Shown in pieces: positions 36,914 through 50,021 of a DNA stretch of 64,000 nucleotides. The DNA is from Bos javanicus (taxonomy: Eukaryota; Chordata; Mammalia; Artiodactyla; Bovidae), in contig NW_026893681.1 of the NCBI RefSeq assembly GCF_032452875.1, positions 550,713-614,712 of the forward strand, in the 5' to 3' direction. The number at the start of each line of letters is the position of its first letter. The first letter of the stretch is position 1. Position numbers and translations under genes: made by a program. The notes below the pieces were generated by a model that was given only the letters and a program-made list of their open reading frames with translations, did not search any database and was not told where the DNA came from.

Positions 36914-37676
36914 GGTGGCGACCGAACAGGGACCTCAGGAGGCGATACTCAAAGAGCTGAGCAGACACGAACCACGCAATCAGCAGGCAATAAGCATGGA
37001 GCTCAGCAGTGACGAATCATGCTGCTCAACTGGCAATAATCAAGCACGTGAGCAGGCAGGAATCACGCAGCTCAGCTGGCAATTGTCATGCAGATGAGCC
37101 GGCAGGAATCACGCAGCTCAGCAGGCCCTGATCACGTGACTCTGCAGGCACTGATCACCTGGCTGATCAAGTCCAGATCACGTGACTGAGCATGCACTGA
37201 TCACGTGGCTATCATGCACTGAAGACGTGACTTCGCATGCACTGATGACGTGGCTGATCAGGCACTGATCACATGGCTCATCATGCACTGATCACGTGTT
37301 TATCAGGCAATGATCAGCGACTGACAGGCGCTGATCATGGGACTGTGCACGCACTGATCACGTGGCTATCATGCACTGATCACGTGACTGCGCATGCACT
37401 GATGATGTGGCTGTTCGGGCACTGATCACGTGTTTATCAGGCAGTGATCAGTGACTGACAGGCGCTGATCAGGGGACTGTGCACGCACTGATCAGGTGGC
37501 TGATCAGGAACTGACCACCTGACTGCGCATGCAGTGATCACGTGGCTGGTCGTTCACTGATCACGTGTTTATCATACGGTGATCACGTGACTGAGAGGCG
37601 CTGGTCACGTGACTGTGCCGTCAGTGATCACGTGGCTGAGCATGCACTGATATCGTGACTGAGCATGCACTGATCA
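36914..37676 (+). repeat. interval 19 (763 bp)
   Basis: X-associated spacer (CACTGAAGACGTGACTTCG, CAGCGACTGAC). Confidence 0.86.
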
Positions 37677-38279
37677 TGTGCCGGGAGCCGGGGAGGCATT
37701 CCACTCTGGACAAAGGTCATAAGGAAGGAGGCTCGGCATACGCAAATGCGGGATCGAGCCTCAGGAGTCCACCCGGATATTCTCGAGCATCCCCCCCCAA
37801 AAAAACCAGAGTCTGCCTACTGTATTGCTTTGTGCTCTCACCTCTGATTTCACTGGGGGCTGTCCCCCACCACCATCTCGCTCTCTCTGTCATAGAGTTA
37901 ACTTACAGCTCCAATTCATAAAGTTCCTTGTCATTCTTCCCTTTAACTTCCAGCTGAGTCTCCATCTGGAGCGCAGAACCCACCACGCTTACTAATTATG
38001 CCTGGGCTGCTAAGACCCACTCGAGAAGGTGTCTAGGGTGAGGCACCTTTCGCTATTCGAGAGGGCGCCTGCGGCCTACGTAAGTGGTGCAAACTTCTTG
38101 TCTTGAAGTTTGATTGGTCTTCCGCGTAAACCAAGCTACTCAGTCTCTTTTCTCCACCGAATTTTCCTACTGAGCTCTCCTCATACTATTATTCTTGACA
38201 TCTCTGATTAGCATATAAATAGTCGCCTAGGCCATCTCTCCTTCGAAAACCCTGGATCAGTTGGGGCTGGTCCCCGGCA
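37677..38279 (+). mobile_element. LTR copy 20 (Y subtype)
   Basis: 603 bp. GTCATAAGG, GTCATAGAG and GCGCAGAAC, but CCGAATTTTCC and GTCCCCGGCA of the common type. C8A7 tract. Private CGAAAACCCTGG. Confidence 0.82.
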
Positions 38280-39088
38280 GGTGGCGACCGAACAGGGACC
38301 TCAGGAGGCGATACTCAAAGAGCTGAGCAGACAAGAACCACGCAATCAGCAGGCAATAAGCATGGAGCTCAGCAGTGACGAATCATGCTGCTCAACTGGC
38401 AATAATCAAGCACGTGACCAGGCAGGAATCACGCAGCTCTGCTGGCAATTGTCAAGCAGATGAGCCGACAGGAATCACGAAGCTCAGATGGCAATTGTCA
38501 TGCAGATGAGCTGGCAGGAATCACGCAGCTCAGCAGGCCCTGATCACGTGACTCTGCAGGCACTGATCACCTGGCTGATCAAGTCCAGATCACGTGACTG
38601 AGCATGCACTGATCACGTGGCTATCATGCACTGAAGACGTGACTTCGCATGCACTGATGACGTGGCTGTTCGGGCACTGATCACATGGCTCATCATGCAC
38701 TGATCACGTGTTTATCAAGCAATGATCAGTGACTGACAGGCGCTCATCATGGGACTGTGCACGCACTGATCACGTGGCTATCATGCACTGATCACGTGAC
38801 TGCGCATGCACTGATGATGTGGCTGTTCGGGCACTGATCACGTGTTTATCAGGCAGTGATCAGTGACTGACAGGCGCTGATCAGGGGACTGTGCACGCAC
38901 TGATCAGGTGGCTGATCAGGAACTGACCACCTGACTGCGCATGCAGGGATCACGTGGCTGGTCGTTCACTGATCACGTGTTTATCATACGGTGATCACGT
39001 GACTGAGAGGCGCTGATCACGTGACTGTGCCGTCAGTGATCACGTGGCTGAGCATGCACTGATATCGTGACTGAGCATGCACTGATCA
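38280..39088 (+). repeat. interval 20 (809 bp)
   Basis: Y-associated. Private ACAAGAACCACGC, CAGCTCTGCTGG, GTTCGGGCACTGATCACATGG and GGCGCTCATCATGG. Confidence 0.86.
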
Positions 39089-39691
39089 TGTGCCGGGAGC
39101 CGGGGAGGCATTCCACTCTGGACAAAGGTCATGAGGAAGGAGGCTCGGCATACGCAAATGCGGGATCGAGCCTCAGGAGTCCACCCGGATATTTTCGAGC
39201 ATCTCCCCCCAAAAAACCCAGAGTCTGCCTACTGTATTGCTTTGTGCTCTCACCTCTGATTTCACTGGGGGCTGTCCCCCACCACCATCTCGCTCTCTCT
39301 GTCAAAGAGTTAACTTACAGCTCCAATTCATAAAGTTCCTTGTCATTCTTCCCTTTAACTTCCAGCTGAGTCTCCATCTGGAGCGCGGAACCCACCACGC
39401 TCACTAATTATGCCTGGGCTGCTAAGACCCACTCGAGAAGGTGTCTAGGGTGAGGCACCTTTCGCTATTCGAGAGGGCGCCTGCGGCCTACGTAAGTGGT
39501 GCAAACTTCTTGTCTTGAAGTTTGATTGGTCTTCCGCGTAAACCAAGCTACTCAGTCTCTTTTCTCCACCGAATTTTCCTACTGAGCTCTCCTCATACTA
39601 TTATTCTTGACATCTCTGATTAGCATATAAATAGTCGCCTAGGCCATCTCTCCTTCGAATACCCTGGATCAGTTGGGGCTGGTCCCCGGCA
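39089..39691 (+). mobile_element. LTR copy 21
   Basis: 603 bp. ATATTTTCGAGC with CGCTCACTAAT. Third LTR of the first trimer. Confidence 0.82.
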
Positions 39692-40569
39692 GGTGGCGAC
39701 CGAACAGGGACCTCAGGAGGCGATACTCAAAGAGCTGAGCAGACACGAACCACGCAATCAGCAGGCAATAAGCATGGAGCTCAGCAGTGACGAATCGTGC
39801 TGCTCAACTGGCAATATTCAAGCACGTGACCAGGCAGGAATCACGCAGCTCAGCTGGCAATTGTCAAGCAGATGAGCCGACAGGAATCACGCAGCTCAGC
39901 AGGCACTGATCACGTGATTCTGCAGGCATGATCACGTGGCTGATCAGAGATCACGTGACTGAGCATGCACTGATCACGTGGCTATCATGCACTGATGACG
40001 TGACTGCATGCACTGATCACGTGGCTGATCAGGCACTGATCACGTGGCTGATCATGCACTGATCACGTGGCTATCAGGCACTGATCAGACTGACAGGCGC
40101 TGATCATGGGACTGCATGCACTGATCACGTGGCTATCATGCACTGATCACGTGACTGGCATGCACTGATCACGTGGCTGACTGATCACGTGTTTATCAGG
40201 CAATGATCAGTGACTGACAGGCGCTGATCATGGGACTGTGCACGCACTGATCACGTGGCTATCATGCACTGATCACGTGACTGCGCATGCACTGATGACG
40301 TGGCTGTTCGGGCACTGATCACGTGTTTATCAGGCAGTGATCAGTGACTGACAGGCGCTGATCAGGGGACTGTGCACGCACTGATCAGGTGGCTGATCAG
40401 GAACTGACCACCTGACCTCGCATGCAGTGATCACGTGGCTGGTCGTTCACTGATCACGTGTTTATCATACGGTGATCATGTGACTGAGAGGCGCTGATCA
40501 CGTGACTGTGCCGTCAGTGATCACGTGGCTGAGCATGCACTGATATCGTGACTGAGCATGCACTGATCA
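39692..40569 (+). repeat. interval 21 (878 bp, irregular)
   Basis: Irregular stretch about 39,899-40,190 at the same relative place as in interval 18 (CACGTGATTCTGCAGGCATG, ATCAGAGATCACG, GGCTGACTGATCACG). Leader has GAATCGTGCTGC, shared with interval 24. Confidence 0.8.
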
Positions 40570-41171
40570 TGTGCCGGGAGCCGGGGAGGCATTCCACTCT
40601 GGACAAAGGTCATGAGGAAGGAGGCTCGGCATACGCAAATGCGGGATCGAGCCTCAGGAGTCCACCCGGATATTCTCGAGCATCTCCCCCAAAAAAACCA
40701 GAGTCTGCCTACTGTATTGCTTTGTGCCCTCACCTCTGATTTCACTGGGGGCTGTCCCCCACCACCATCTCGCTCTCTCTGTCAAAGATTTAACTTACAG
40801 CTCCAATTCATAAATTTCCTTGTCATTCTTCCCTTTAACATCCAGCTGAGTCTCCATCTGGAGCGCGGAACCCACCACGCTTACTAATTATGCCTGGGCT
40901 GCTAAGACCCACTCGAGAAGGTGTCTAGGGTGAGGCACCTTTCGCTATTCGAGAGGGCGCCTGCGGCCTACGTAAGTGGTGCAAACTTCTTGTCTAGAAG
41001 TTTGATTGGTCTTCCGCGTAAACCAAGCTACTCAGTCTCTTTTATCCACCGAATTTTCCTACTGAGCTCACCTCATACTATTATTCTTGACATCTCTGAT
41101 TAGCATATAAATAGTCGCCTAGGCCATCCCTCCTTCGAATACCCTGGATCAGTTGGGGCTGGTCCCCGGCA
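40570..41171 (+). mobile_element. LTR copy 22 (X subtype)
   Basis: 602 bp. X markers including AAAGATTTAAC and TTTTATCCACC. Starts the second trimer, 4258 bp after copy 19. Confidence 0.82.
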
Positions 41172-41934
41172 GGTGGCGACCGAACAGGGACCTCAGGAGG
41201 CGATACTCAAAGAGCTGAGCAGACACGAACCACGCAATCAGCAGGCAATAAGCATGGAGCTCAGCAGTGACGAATCATGCTGCTCAACTGGCAATAATCA
41301 AGCACGTGACCAGGCAGGAATCACGCAGCTCAGCTGGCAATTGTCATGCAGATGAGCCGGCAGGAATCACGCAGCTCAGCAGGCCCTGATCACGTGACTC
41401 TGCAGGCACTGATCACCTGGCTGATCAAGTCCAGATCACGTGACTGAGCATGCACTGATCACGTGGCTATCATGCACTGAAGACGTGACTTCGCATGCAC
41501 TGATGACGTGGCTGATCAGGCACTGATCACATGGCTCATCATGCACTGATCACGTGTTTATCAGGCAATGATCAGCGACTGACAGGCGCTGATCATGGGA
41601 CTGTGCACGCACTGATCACGTGGCTATCATGCACTGATCACGTGACTGCGCATGCACTGATGATGTGGCTGTTCGGGCACTGATCACGTGTTTATCAGGC
41701 AGTGATCAGTGACTGACAGGCGCTGATCAGGGGACTGTGCACGCACTGATCAGGTGGCTGATCAGGAACTGACCACCTGACTGCGCATGCAGTGATCACG
41801 TGGCTGGTCGTTCACTGATCACGTGTTTATCATACGGTGATCACGTGACTGAGAGGCGCTGGTCACGTGACTGTGCCGTCAGTGATCACGTGGCTGAGCA
41901 TGCACTGATATCGTGACTGAGCATGCACTGATCA
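41172..41934 (+). repeat. interval 22 (763 bp)
   Basis: X-associated spacer; leader now with GTGACCAGGCAGG rather than GTGAGCAGGCAGG. Confidence 0.86.
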
Positions 41935-42535
41935 TGTGCCGGGAGCCGGGGAGGCATTCCACTCTGGACAAAGGTCATGAGGAAGGAGGCTCGGCATACG
42001 CAAATGCGGATCGAGCCTCAGGAGTCCACCCGGATATTCTCGAGCATCTCCCCCAAAAAAACCAGAGTCTGCCTACTGTATTGCTTTGTGCCCTCACCAC
42101 TGATTTCACTGGGGGCTGTCCCCCACCACCATCTCGCTCTCTCTGTCATAGAGTTAACTTACAGCTCCAATTCATAAAGTTCCTTGTCATTCTTCCCTTT
42201 AACTTCCAGCTGAGTCTCCATCTGGAGCGCAGAACCCACCACGCTTACTAATTATGCCTGGGCTGCTAAGACCCACTCGAGAAGGTGTCTAGGGTGAGGC
42301 ACCTTTCGCTATTCGAGAGGGCGCCTGCGGCCTACGTAAGTGGTGCAAACTTCTTGTCTTGAAGTTTGATTGGTCTTCCGCGTAAACCAAGCTACTCAGT
42401 CTCTTTTCTCCACCGATTTTTCCTACTGAGCTCTCCTCATACTATTATTCTTGACATCTCTGATTAGCATATAAATAGTCGCCTAGGCCATCTCTCCTTC
42501 GAATACCCTGGATCAGTTGGGGCTGGTCCCTGGCA
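41935..42535 (+). mobile_element. LTR copy 23 (Y subtype)
   Basis: 601 bp. AATGCGGATCG, GTCATAGAG, GCGCAGAAC, CCGATTTTTCC and GTCCCTGGCA, but GTCATGAGG of the common type: another mosaic. Confidence 0.82.
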
Positions 42536-43344
42536 GGTGGCGACCGAACAGGGACCTCAGGAGGCAATACTCAAAGAGCTGAGCAGACACGAACCACGCA
42601 ATCAGCAGGCAATAAGCATGGAGCTCAGCAGTGACGAATCATGCTGCTCAACTGGCAATAATCAAGCACGTGACCAGGCAGGAATCACGCAGCTCCGCTG
42701 GCAATAGTCAAGCAGATGAGCCGACAGGAATCACGAAGCTCAGATGGCAATTGTCATGCAGATGAGCTGGCAGGAATCACGCAGCTCAGCAGGCCCTGAT
42801 CACGTGACTCTGCAGGCACTGATCACGTGGCTGATCAAGTCCAGAACACGTGACTGAGCATGCACTGATCACGTGGCTATCATGCACTGAAGACGTGACT
42901 TCGCATGCACTGATGACGTGGCTGATCAGGCACTGATCACATGGCTCATCATGCACTGATCACGTGTTTATCAAGCAATGATCAGTGACTGACAGGCGCT
43001 GATCATGGGACTGTGCACGCACTGATCACGTGGCTATCATGCACTGATCACGTGACTGCGCATGCACTGATGACGTGGCTGTTCGGGCACTGATCATGTG
43101 TTTATCAGGCAGTGATCAGTGACTGACAGGCGCTGATCAGGGGACTGTGCACGCACTGATCAGGTGGCTGATCAGGAACTGACCACCTGACTGCGCATGC
43201 AGGGATCACGTGGCTGGTCGTTCACTGATCACGTGTTTATCATACGGTGATCACGTGACTGAGAGGCGCTGATCACGTGACTGTGCCGTCAGTGATCACG
43301 TGGCTGAGCATGCACTGATATCGTGACTGAGCATGCACTGATCA
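42536..43344 (+). repeat. interval 23 (809 bp)
   Basis: Y-associated. Private CAGCTCCGCTGGCAATAGTC and CCAGAACACGTGAC. Confidence 0.86.
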
Positions 43345-43942
43345 TGTGCCGGGAGCCGGGGAGGCATTCCACTCTGGACAAAGGTCATGAGGAAGGAGGC
43401 TCGGCATACGCAAATGCGGGATCGAGCCTCAGGAGTCCACCCGGATATTCTCGAGCATCTCCCCCAAAAAACCAGAGTCTGCCTACTGTATTGCTTTGTG
43501 CTCTCACCTCTGATTTCACTGGGGGCTGTCCCCCACCATCTCGCTCTCTCTGTCAAAGAGTTAACTTACAGCTCCAATTCATAAAGTTCCTTGTCATTCT
43601 TCCCTTTAACTTCCAGCTGAGTCTCCATCTGGAGCGCGGAACCCACCACGCTCACTAATTATGCCTGGGCTGCTAAGACCCACTCGAGAAGGTGTCTAGG
43701 GTGAGGCACCTTTCGCTATTCGAGAGGGCGCCTGCGGCCTACGTAAGTGGTGCAAACTTCTTGTCTTGAAGTTTGATTGGTCTTCCGCGTAAACCAAGCT
43801 ACTCAGTCTCTTTTCTCCACCGAATTTTCCTACTGAGCTCTCCTCATACTATTATTCTTGACATCTCTGATTAGCATATAAATAGTCGCCTAGGCCATCT
43901 CTCCTTCGAATACCCTGGATCAGTTGGGGCTGGTCCCCGGCA
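43345..43942 (+). mobile_element. LTR copy 24
   Basis: 598 bp, among the shortest: C5A6 tract and short ACC form. CGCTCACTAAT as in copy 21. Confidence 0.82.
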
Positions 43943-44828
43943 GGTGGCGACCGAACAGGGACCTCAGGAGGCGATACTCAAAGAGCTGAGCAGACACGAA
44001 CCACGCAATCAGCAGGCAATAAGCATGGAGCTCAGCAGTGACGAATCGTGCTGCTCAACTGGCAATATTCAAGCACGTGACCAGGCAGGAATCACGCAGC
44101 TCAGCTGGCAATTGTCAAGCAGATGAGCCGACAGGAAGCACGCAGCTCAGCAGGCCCTGATCACGTGATGCAGGCATGATCACGTGGCTGATCAAGAGAT
44201 CACGTGACTGAGCATGCACTGATCACGTGGCTATCATGCACTGATGACGTGACTGCATGCACTGATGACGTGGCTGATCAGGCACTGATCACGTGGCTGA
44301 TCATGCACTGATCACGTGTTTATCAGGCAATGATCAGACTGACAGGCGCTGATCATGGGACTGTGCATGCACTGATCACGTGGCTATCATGCACTGATCA
44401 CGTGACTGTGCACGCACTGATGACGTGGCTGATCATGCACTGATCACGTGCTTATCAGGCAATGATCAGTGACTGACAGGCGCTGATCATGGGACTGTGC
44501 ACGCACTGATCACGTGGCTATCATGCACTGATCACGTGACTGCGCATGCACTGATGACGTGGCTGTTCGGGCACTGATCACGTGTTTATCAGGCAGTGAT
44601 CAGTGACTGACAGGCGCTGATCAGGGGACTGTGCACGCACTGATCAGGTGGCTGATCAGGAACTGACCATCTGACCTCGCATGCAGTGATCACGTGGCTG
44701 GTCATTCACTGATCACGTGTTTATCATACGGTGATCATGTGACTGAGAGGTGCTGATCACGTGACTGTGCCGTCAGTGATCACGTGGCTGAGCATGCACT
44801 GATATCGTGACTGAGCATGCACTGATCA
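43943..44828 (+). repeat. interval 24 (886 bp, irregular)
   Basis: Irregular stretch about 44,155-44,460 (CACGTGATGCAGGCATG, ATCAAGAGATC, AATGATCAGACTGAC). Closes the second trimer. Downstream private CATCTGACCTCG, GTCATTCACTG and GAGAGGTGCTG. Confidence 0.8.
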
Positions 44829-45431
44829 TGTGCCGGGAGCCGGGGAGGCATTCCACTCTGGACAAAGGTCATGAGGAAGGAGGCTCGGCATACGCAAATG
44901 CGGGATCGAGCCTCAGGAGTCCACCCGGATATTCTCGAGCATCTCCCCCAAAAAAAACCAGAGTCTGCCTACTGTATTGCTTTGTGCTCTCACCTCTGAT
45001 TTCACTGGGGGCTGTCCCCCACCACCATCTCGCTCTCTCTGTCAAAGAGTTAACTTACAGCTCCAATTCATAAAGTTCCTTGTCATTCTTCCCTTTAACT
45101 TCCAGCTGAGTCTCCATCTGGAGCGCGGAACCCACCACGCTTACTAATTATGCCTGGGCTGCTAAGACCCACTCGAGAAGGTGTCTAGGGTGAGGCACCT
45201 TTCGCTATTCGAGAGGGCGCCTGCGGCCTACGTAAGTGGTGCAAACTTCTTGTCTTGAAGTTTGATTGGTCTTCCGCGTAAACCAAGCTACTCAGTCTCT
45301 TTTCTCCACCGAATTTTCCTACTGAGCTCTCCTCATACTATTATTCTTGACATCTCTGATTAGCATATAAATAGTCGCCTAGGCCATCTCTCCTTCGAAT
45401 ACCCTGGATCAGTTGGGGCTGGTCCCCGGCA
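44829..45431 (+). mobile_element. LTR copy 25, start of uniform zone
   Basis: 603 bp, C5A8 tract. From here rightward X, Y and W markers are absent and copies follow one common type. Confidence 0.82.
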
Positions 45432-46194
45432 GGTGGCGACCGAACAGGGACCTCAGGAGGCAATACTCAAAGAGCTGAGCAGACACGAACCACGCAATCA
45501 GCAGGCAATAAGCATGGAGCTCAGCAGTGACGAATCATGCTGCTCAACTGGCAATAATCAAGCACGTGACCAGGCAGGAATCACGCAGCTCAGCTGGCAA
45601 TTGTCATGCAGATGAGCCGGCAGGAATCACGCAGCTCAGCAGGCCCTGATCACGTGACTCTGCAGGCACTGATCACGTGGCTGATCAAGTCCAGATCACG
45701 TGACTGAGCATGCACTGATCACGTGGCTATCATGCACTGATGACGTGACTGCGCATGCACTGATGACGTGGCTGATCAGGCACTGATCACATGGCTCATC
45801 ATGCACTGATCACGTGTTTATCAGGCAATGATCAGTGACTGACAGGCGCTGATCATGGGACTGTGCACGCACTGATCACGTGGCTATCATGCACTGATCA
45901 CGTGACTGCGCATGCACTGATGACGTGGCTGTTCGGGCACTGATCACGTGTTTATCAGGCAGTGATCAGTGACTGACAGGCGCTGATCAGGGGACTGTGC
46001 ACGCACTGATCAGGTGGCTGATCAGGAACTGACCACCTGACTGCGCATGCAGTGATCACGTGGCTGGTCGTTCACTGATCACGTGTTTATCATACGGTGA
46101 TCACGTGACTGAGAGGCGCTGATCACGTGACTGTGCCGTCAGTGATCACGTGGCTGAGCAGGCACTGATATCGTGACTGAGCATGCACTGATCA
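45432..46194 (+). repeat. interval 25 (763 bp)
   Basis: Lacks one 46-bp monomer but carries the common spacer (CACTGATGACGTGACTGCG), unlike the X-associated 763-bp intervals. AGGAGGCAATACTC becomes constant from here. Confidence 0.86.
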
Positions 46195-46797
46195 TGTGCC
46201 GGGAGCCGGGGAGGCATTCCACTCTGGACAAAGGTCATGAGGAAGGAGGCTCGGCATACGCAAATGCGGGATCGAGCCTCAGGAGTCCACCCGGATATTC
46301 TCGAGCATCTCCCCCCAAAAAAACCAGAGTCTGCCTACTGTATTGCTTTGTGCTCTCACCTCTGATTTCACTGGGGGCTGTCCCCCACCACCATCTCGCT
46401 CTCTCTGTCAAAGAGTTAACTTACAGCTCCAATTCATAAAGTTCCTTGTCATTCTTCCCTTTAACTTCCAGCTGAGTCTCCATCTGGAGCGCGGAACCCA
46501 CCACGCTTACTAATTATGCCTGGGCTGCTAAGACCCACTCGAGAAGGTGTCTAGGGTGAGGCACCTTTCGCTATTCGAGAGGGCGCCTGCGGCCTACGTA
46601 AGTGGTGCAAACTTCTTGTCTTGAAGTTTGATTGGTCTTCCGCGTAAACCAAGCTACTCAGTCTCTTTTCTCCACCGAATTTTCCTACTGAGCTCTCCTC
46701 ATACTATTATTCTTGACATCTCTGATTAGCATATAAATAGTCGCCTAGGCCATCTCTCCTTCGAATACCCTGGATCAGTTGGGGCTGGTCCCCGGCA
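46195..46797 (+). mobile_element. LTR copy 26, common type
   Basis: 603 bp with C6A7. At the diagnostic positions I see no difference from copies 30, 31, 36 and 38, so it can serve as the reference for the uniform zone. Confidence 0.84.
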
Positions 46798-47403
46798 GGT
46801 GGCGACCGAACAGGGACCTCAGGAGGCAATACTCAAAGAGCTGAGCAGACACGAACCACGCAATCAGCAGGCAATAAGCATGGAGCTCAGCAGTGACGAA
46901 TCATGCTGCTCAACTGGCAATAATCAAGCAGATGAGCCGACAGGAATCACGCAGCTCAGATGGCAATTGTCATGCAGATGAGCCGGCAGGAATCACGCAG
47001 CTCAGCAGGCCCTGATCACGTGACTCTGCAGGCACTGATCACGTGGCTGATCAAGTCCAGATCACGTGACTGAGCATGCACTGATCACGTGGCTATCATG
47101 CACTGATGACGTGACTGCGCATGCACTGATGACGTGGCTGATCAGGCACTGATCACGTGTTTATCAGGCAGTGATCAGTGACTGACAGGCGCTGATCAGG
47201 GGACTGTGCACGCACTGATCAGGTGGATGATCAGGAACTGACCACCTGACTGCGCATGCAGTGATCACGTGGCTGGTCGTTCACTGATCACGTGTTTATC
47301 ATACGGTGATCACGTGACTGAGAGGCGCTGATCACGTGACTGTGCCGTCAGTGATCACGTGGCTGAGCAGGCACTGATATCGTGACTGAGCATGCACTGA
47401 TCA
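46798..47403 (+). repeat. interval 26 (606 bp, short class)
   Basis: Same deletion pair as intervals 3, 4, 10 and 17 but inside the uniform zone. Private CAGGTGGATGATC. Confidence 0.86.
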
Positions 47404-48005
47404 TGTGCCGGGAGCCGGGGAGGCCTTCCACTCTGGACAAAGGTCATGAGGAAGGAGGCTCGGCATACGCAAATGCGGGATCGAGCCTCAGGAGTCCACC
47501 CGGATATTCTCGAGCATCTCCCCCCAAAAAAACCAGAGTCTGCCTACTGTATTGCTTTTGCTCTCACCTCTGATTTCACTGGGGGCTGTCCCCCACCACC
47601 ATCTCGCTCTCTCTGTCAAAGAGTTAACTTACAGCTCCAATTCATAAAGTTCCTTGTCATTCTTCCCTTTAACTTCCAGCTGAGTCTCCATCTGGAGCGC
47701 GGAACCCACCACGCTTACTAATTATGCCTGGGCTGCTAAGACCCACTCGAGAAGGTGTCTAGGGTGAGGCACCTTTCGCTATTCGAGAGGGCGCCTGCGG
47801 CCTACGTAAGTGGTGCAAACTTCTTGTCTTGAAGTTTGATTGGTCTTCCGCGTAAACCAAGCTACTCAGTCTCTTTTCTCCACCGAATTTTCCTACTGAG
47901 CTCTCCTCATACTATTATTCTTGACATCTCTGATTAGCATATAAATAGTCGCCTAGGCCATCTCTCCTTCGAATACCCTGGATCAGTTGGGGCTGGTCCC
48001 CGGCA
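47404..48005 (+). mobile_element. LTR copy 27
   Basis: 602 bp. Private GGCCTTCCACTC (C for A) and a one-base loss in TTGCTTTTGCTCTC. Confidence 0.82.
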
Positions 48006-48814
48006 GGTGGCGACCGAACAGGGACCTCAGGAGGCAATACTCAAAGAGCTGAGCAGACACGAACCACGCAATCAGCAGGCAATAAGCATGGAGCTCAGCA
48101 GTGACGAATCATGCTGCTCAACTGGCAATAATCAAGCACGTGACCAGGCAGGAATCACGCAGCTCAGCTGGCAATTGTCAAGCAGATGAGCCGACAGGAA
48201 TCACGCAGCTCAGATGGCAATTGTCATGCAGATGAGCCGGCAGGAATCACGCAGCTCAGCAGGCCCTGATCACGTGACTCTGCAGGCACTGATCACGTGG
48301 CTGATCAAGTCCAGATCACGTGACTGAGCATGCACTGATCACGTGGCTATCATGCACTGATGACGTGACTGCGCATGCACTGATGACGTGGCTGATCGGG
48401 CACTGATCACATGGCTCATCATGCACTGATCACGTGTTTATCAGGCAATGATCAGTGACTGACAGGCGCTGATCATGGGACTGTGCACGCACTGATCACG
48501 TGGCTATCATGCACTGATCACGTGACTGCGCATGCACTGATGACGTGGCTGTTCGGGCACTGATCACGTGTTTATCAGGCAGTGATCAGTGACTGACAGG
48601 CGCTGATCAGGGGACTGTGCACGCACTGATCAGGTGGCTGATCAGGAACTGACCACCTGACTGCGCATGCAGTGATCACGTGGCTGGTCGTTCACTGATC
48701 ACGTGTTTATCATACGGTGATCACGTGACTGAGAGGCGCTGATCACGTGACTGTGCCGTCAGTGATCACGTGGCTGAGCAGGCACTGATATCGTGACTGA
48801 GCATGCACTGATCA
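48006..48814 (+). repeat. interval 27 (809 bp)
   Basis: Full layout. GGCTGATCGGGCACTG (G for A) is also in intervals 30, 32 and 33, a marker spreading in the uniform zone. Confidence 0.86.
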
Positions 48815-49413
48815 TGTGCCGGGAGCCGGGGAGGCATTCCACTCTGGACAAAGGTCATGAGGAAGGAGGCTCGGCATACGCAAATGCGGGATCGAGCCTC
48901 AGGAGTCCACCCGGATATTCTCGAGCATCTCCCCCCAAAAAACCAGAGTCTGCCTACTGTATTGCTTTGTGCTCTCACCTCTGATTTCACTGGGGGCTGT
49001 CCCCCACCATCTCGCTCTCTCTGTCAAAGAGTTAACTTACAGCTCCAATTCATAAAGTTCCTTGTCATTCTTCCCTTTAACTTCCAGCTGAGTCTCCATC
49101 TGGAGCGCGGAACCCACCACGCTTACTAATTATGCCTGGGCTGCTAAGACCCACTCGAGAAGGTGTCTAGGGTGAGGCACCTTTCGCTATTCGAGAGGGC
49201 GCCTGCGGCCTACGTAAGTGGTGCAAACTTCTTGTCTTGAAGTTTGATTGGTCTTCCGCGTAAACCAAGCTACTCAGTCTCTTTTCTCCACCGAATTTTC
49301 CTACTGAGCTCTCCTCATACTATTATTCTTGACATCTCTGATTAGCATATAAATAGTCGCCTAGGCCATCTCTCCTTCGAATACCCTGGATCAGTTGGGG
49401 CTGGTCCCCGGCA
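48815..49413 (+). mobile_element. LTR copy 28
   Basis: 599 bp: short ACC form with C6A6. Confidence 0.82.
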
Positions 49414-50021
49414 GGTGGCGACCGAACAGGGACCTCAGGAGGCAATACTCAAAGAGCTGAGCAGACACGAACCACGCAATCAGCAGGCAATAAGCATGGA
49501 GCTCAGCAGTGACGAATCATGCTGCTCAACTGGCAATAATCAAGCACGATGAGCCAGACAGGAATCACGCAGCTCAGATGGCAATTGTCATGCAGATGAG
49601 CCGGCAGGAATCACGCAGCTCAGCAGGCCCTGATCACGTGACTCTGCAGGCACTGATCACGTGGCTGATCAAGTCCAGATCACGTGACTGAGCATGCACT
49701 GATCACGTGGCTATCATGCACTGATGACGTGACTGCGCATGCACTGATGACGTGGCTGATCAGGCACTGATCACGTGTTTATCAGGCAGTGATCAGTGAC
49801 TGACAGGCGCTGATCAGGGGACTGTGCACGCACTGATCAGGTGGCTGATCAGGAACTGACCACCTGACTGCGCATGCAGTGATCACGTGGCTGGTCGTTC
49901 ACTGATCACGTGTTTATCATACGGTGATCACGTGACTGAGAGGCGCTGATCACGTGACTGTGCCGTCAGTGATCACGTGGCTGAGCAGGCACTGATATCG
50001 TGACTGAGCATGCACTGATCA
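49414..50021 (+). repeat. interval 28 (608 bp, short class)
   Basis: Short class plus two extra bases at the leader junction (AAGCACGATGAGCCAGACAGG region, near 49,543). That looks like a fresh join between the two leader variants AAGCACGTGACC and AAGCAGATGAGCC. A 60-codon frame seen across this spot is chance. Confidence 0.84.
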
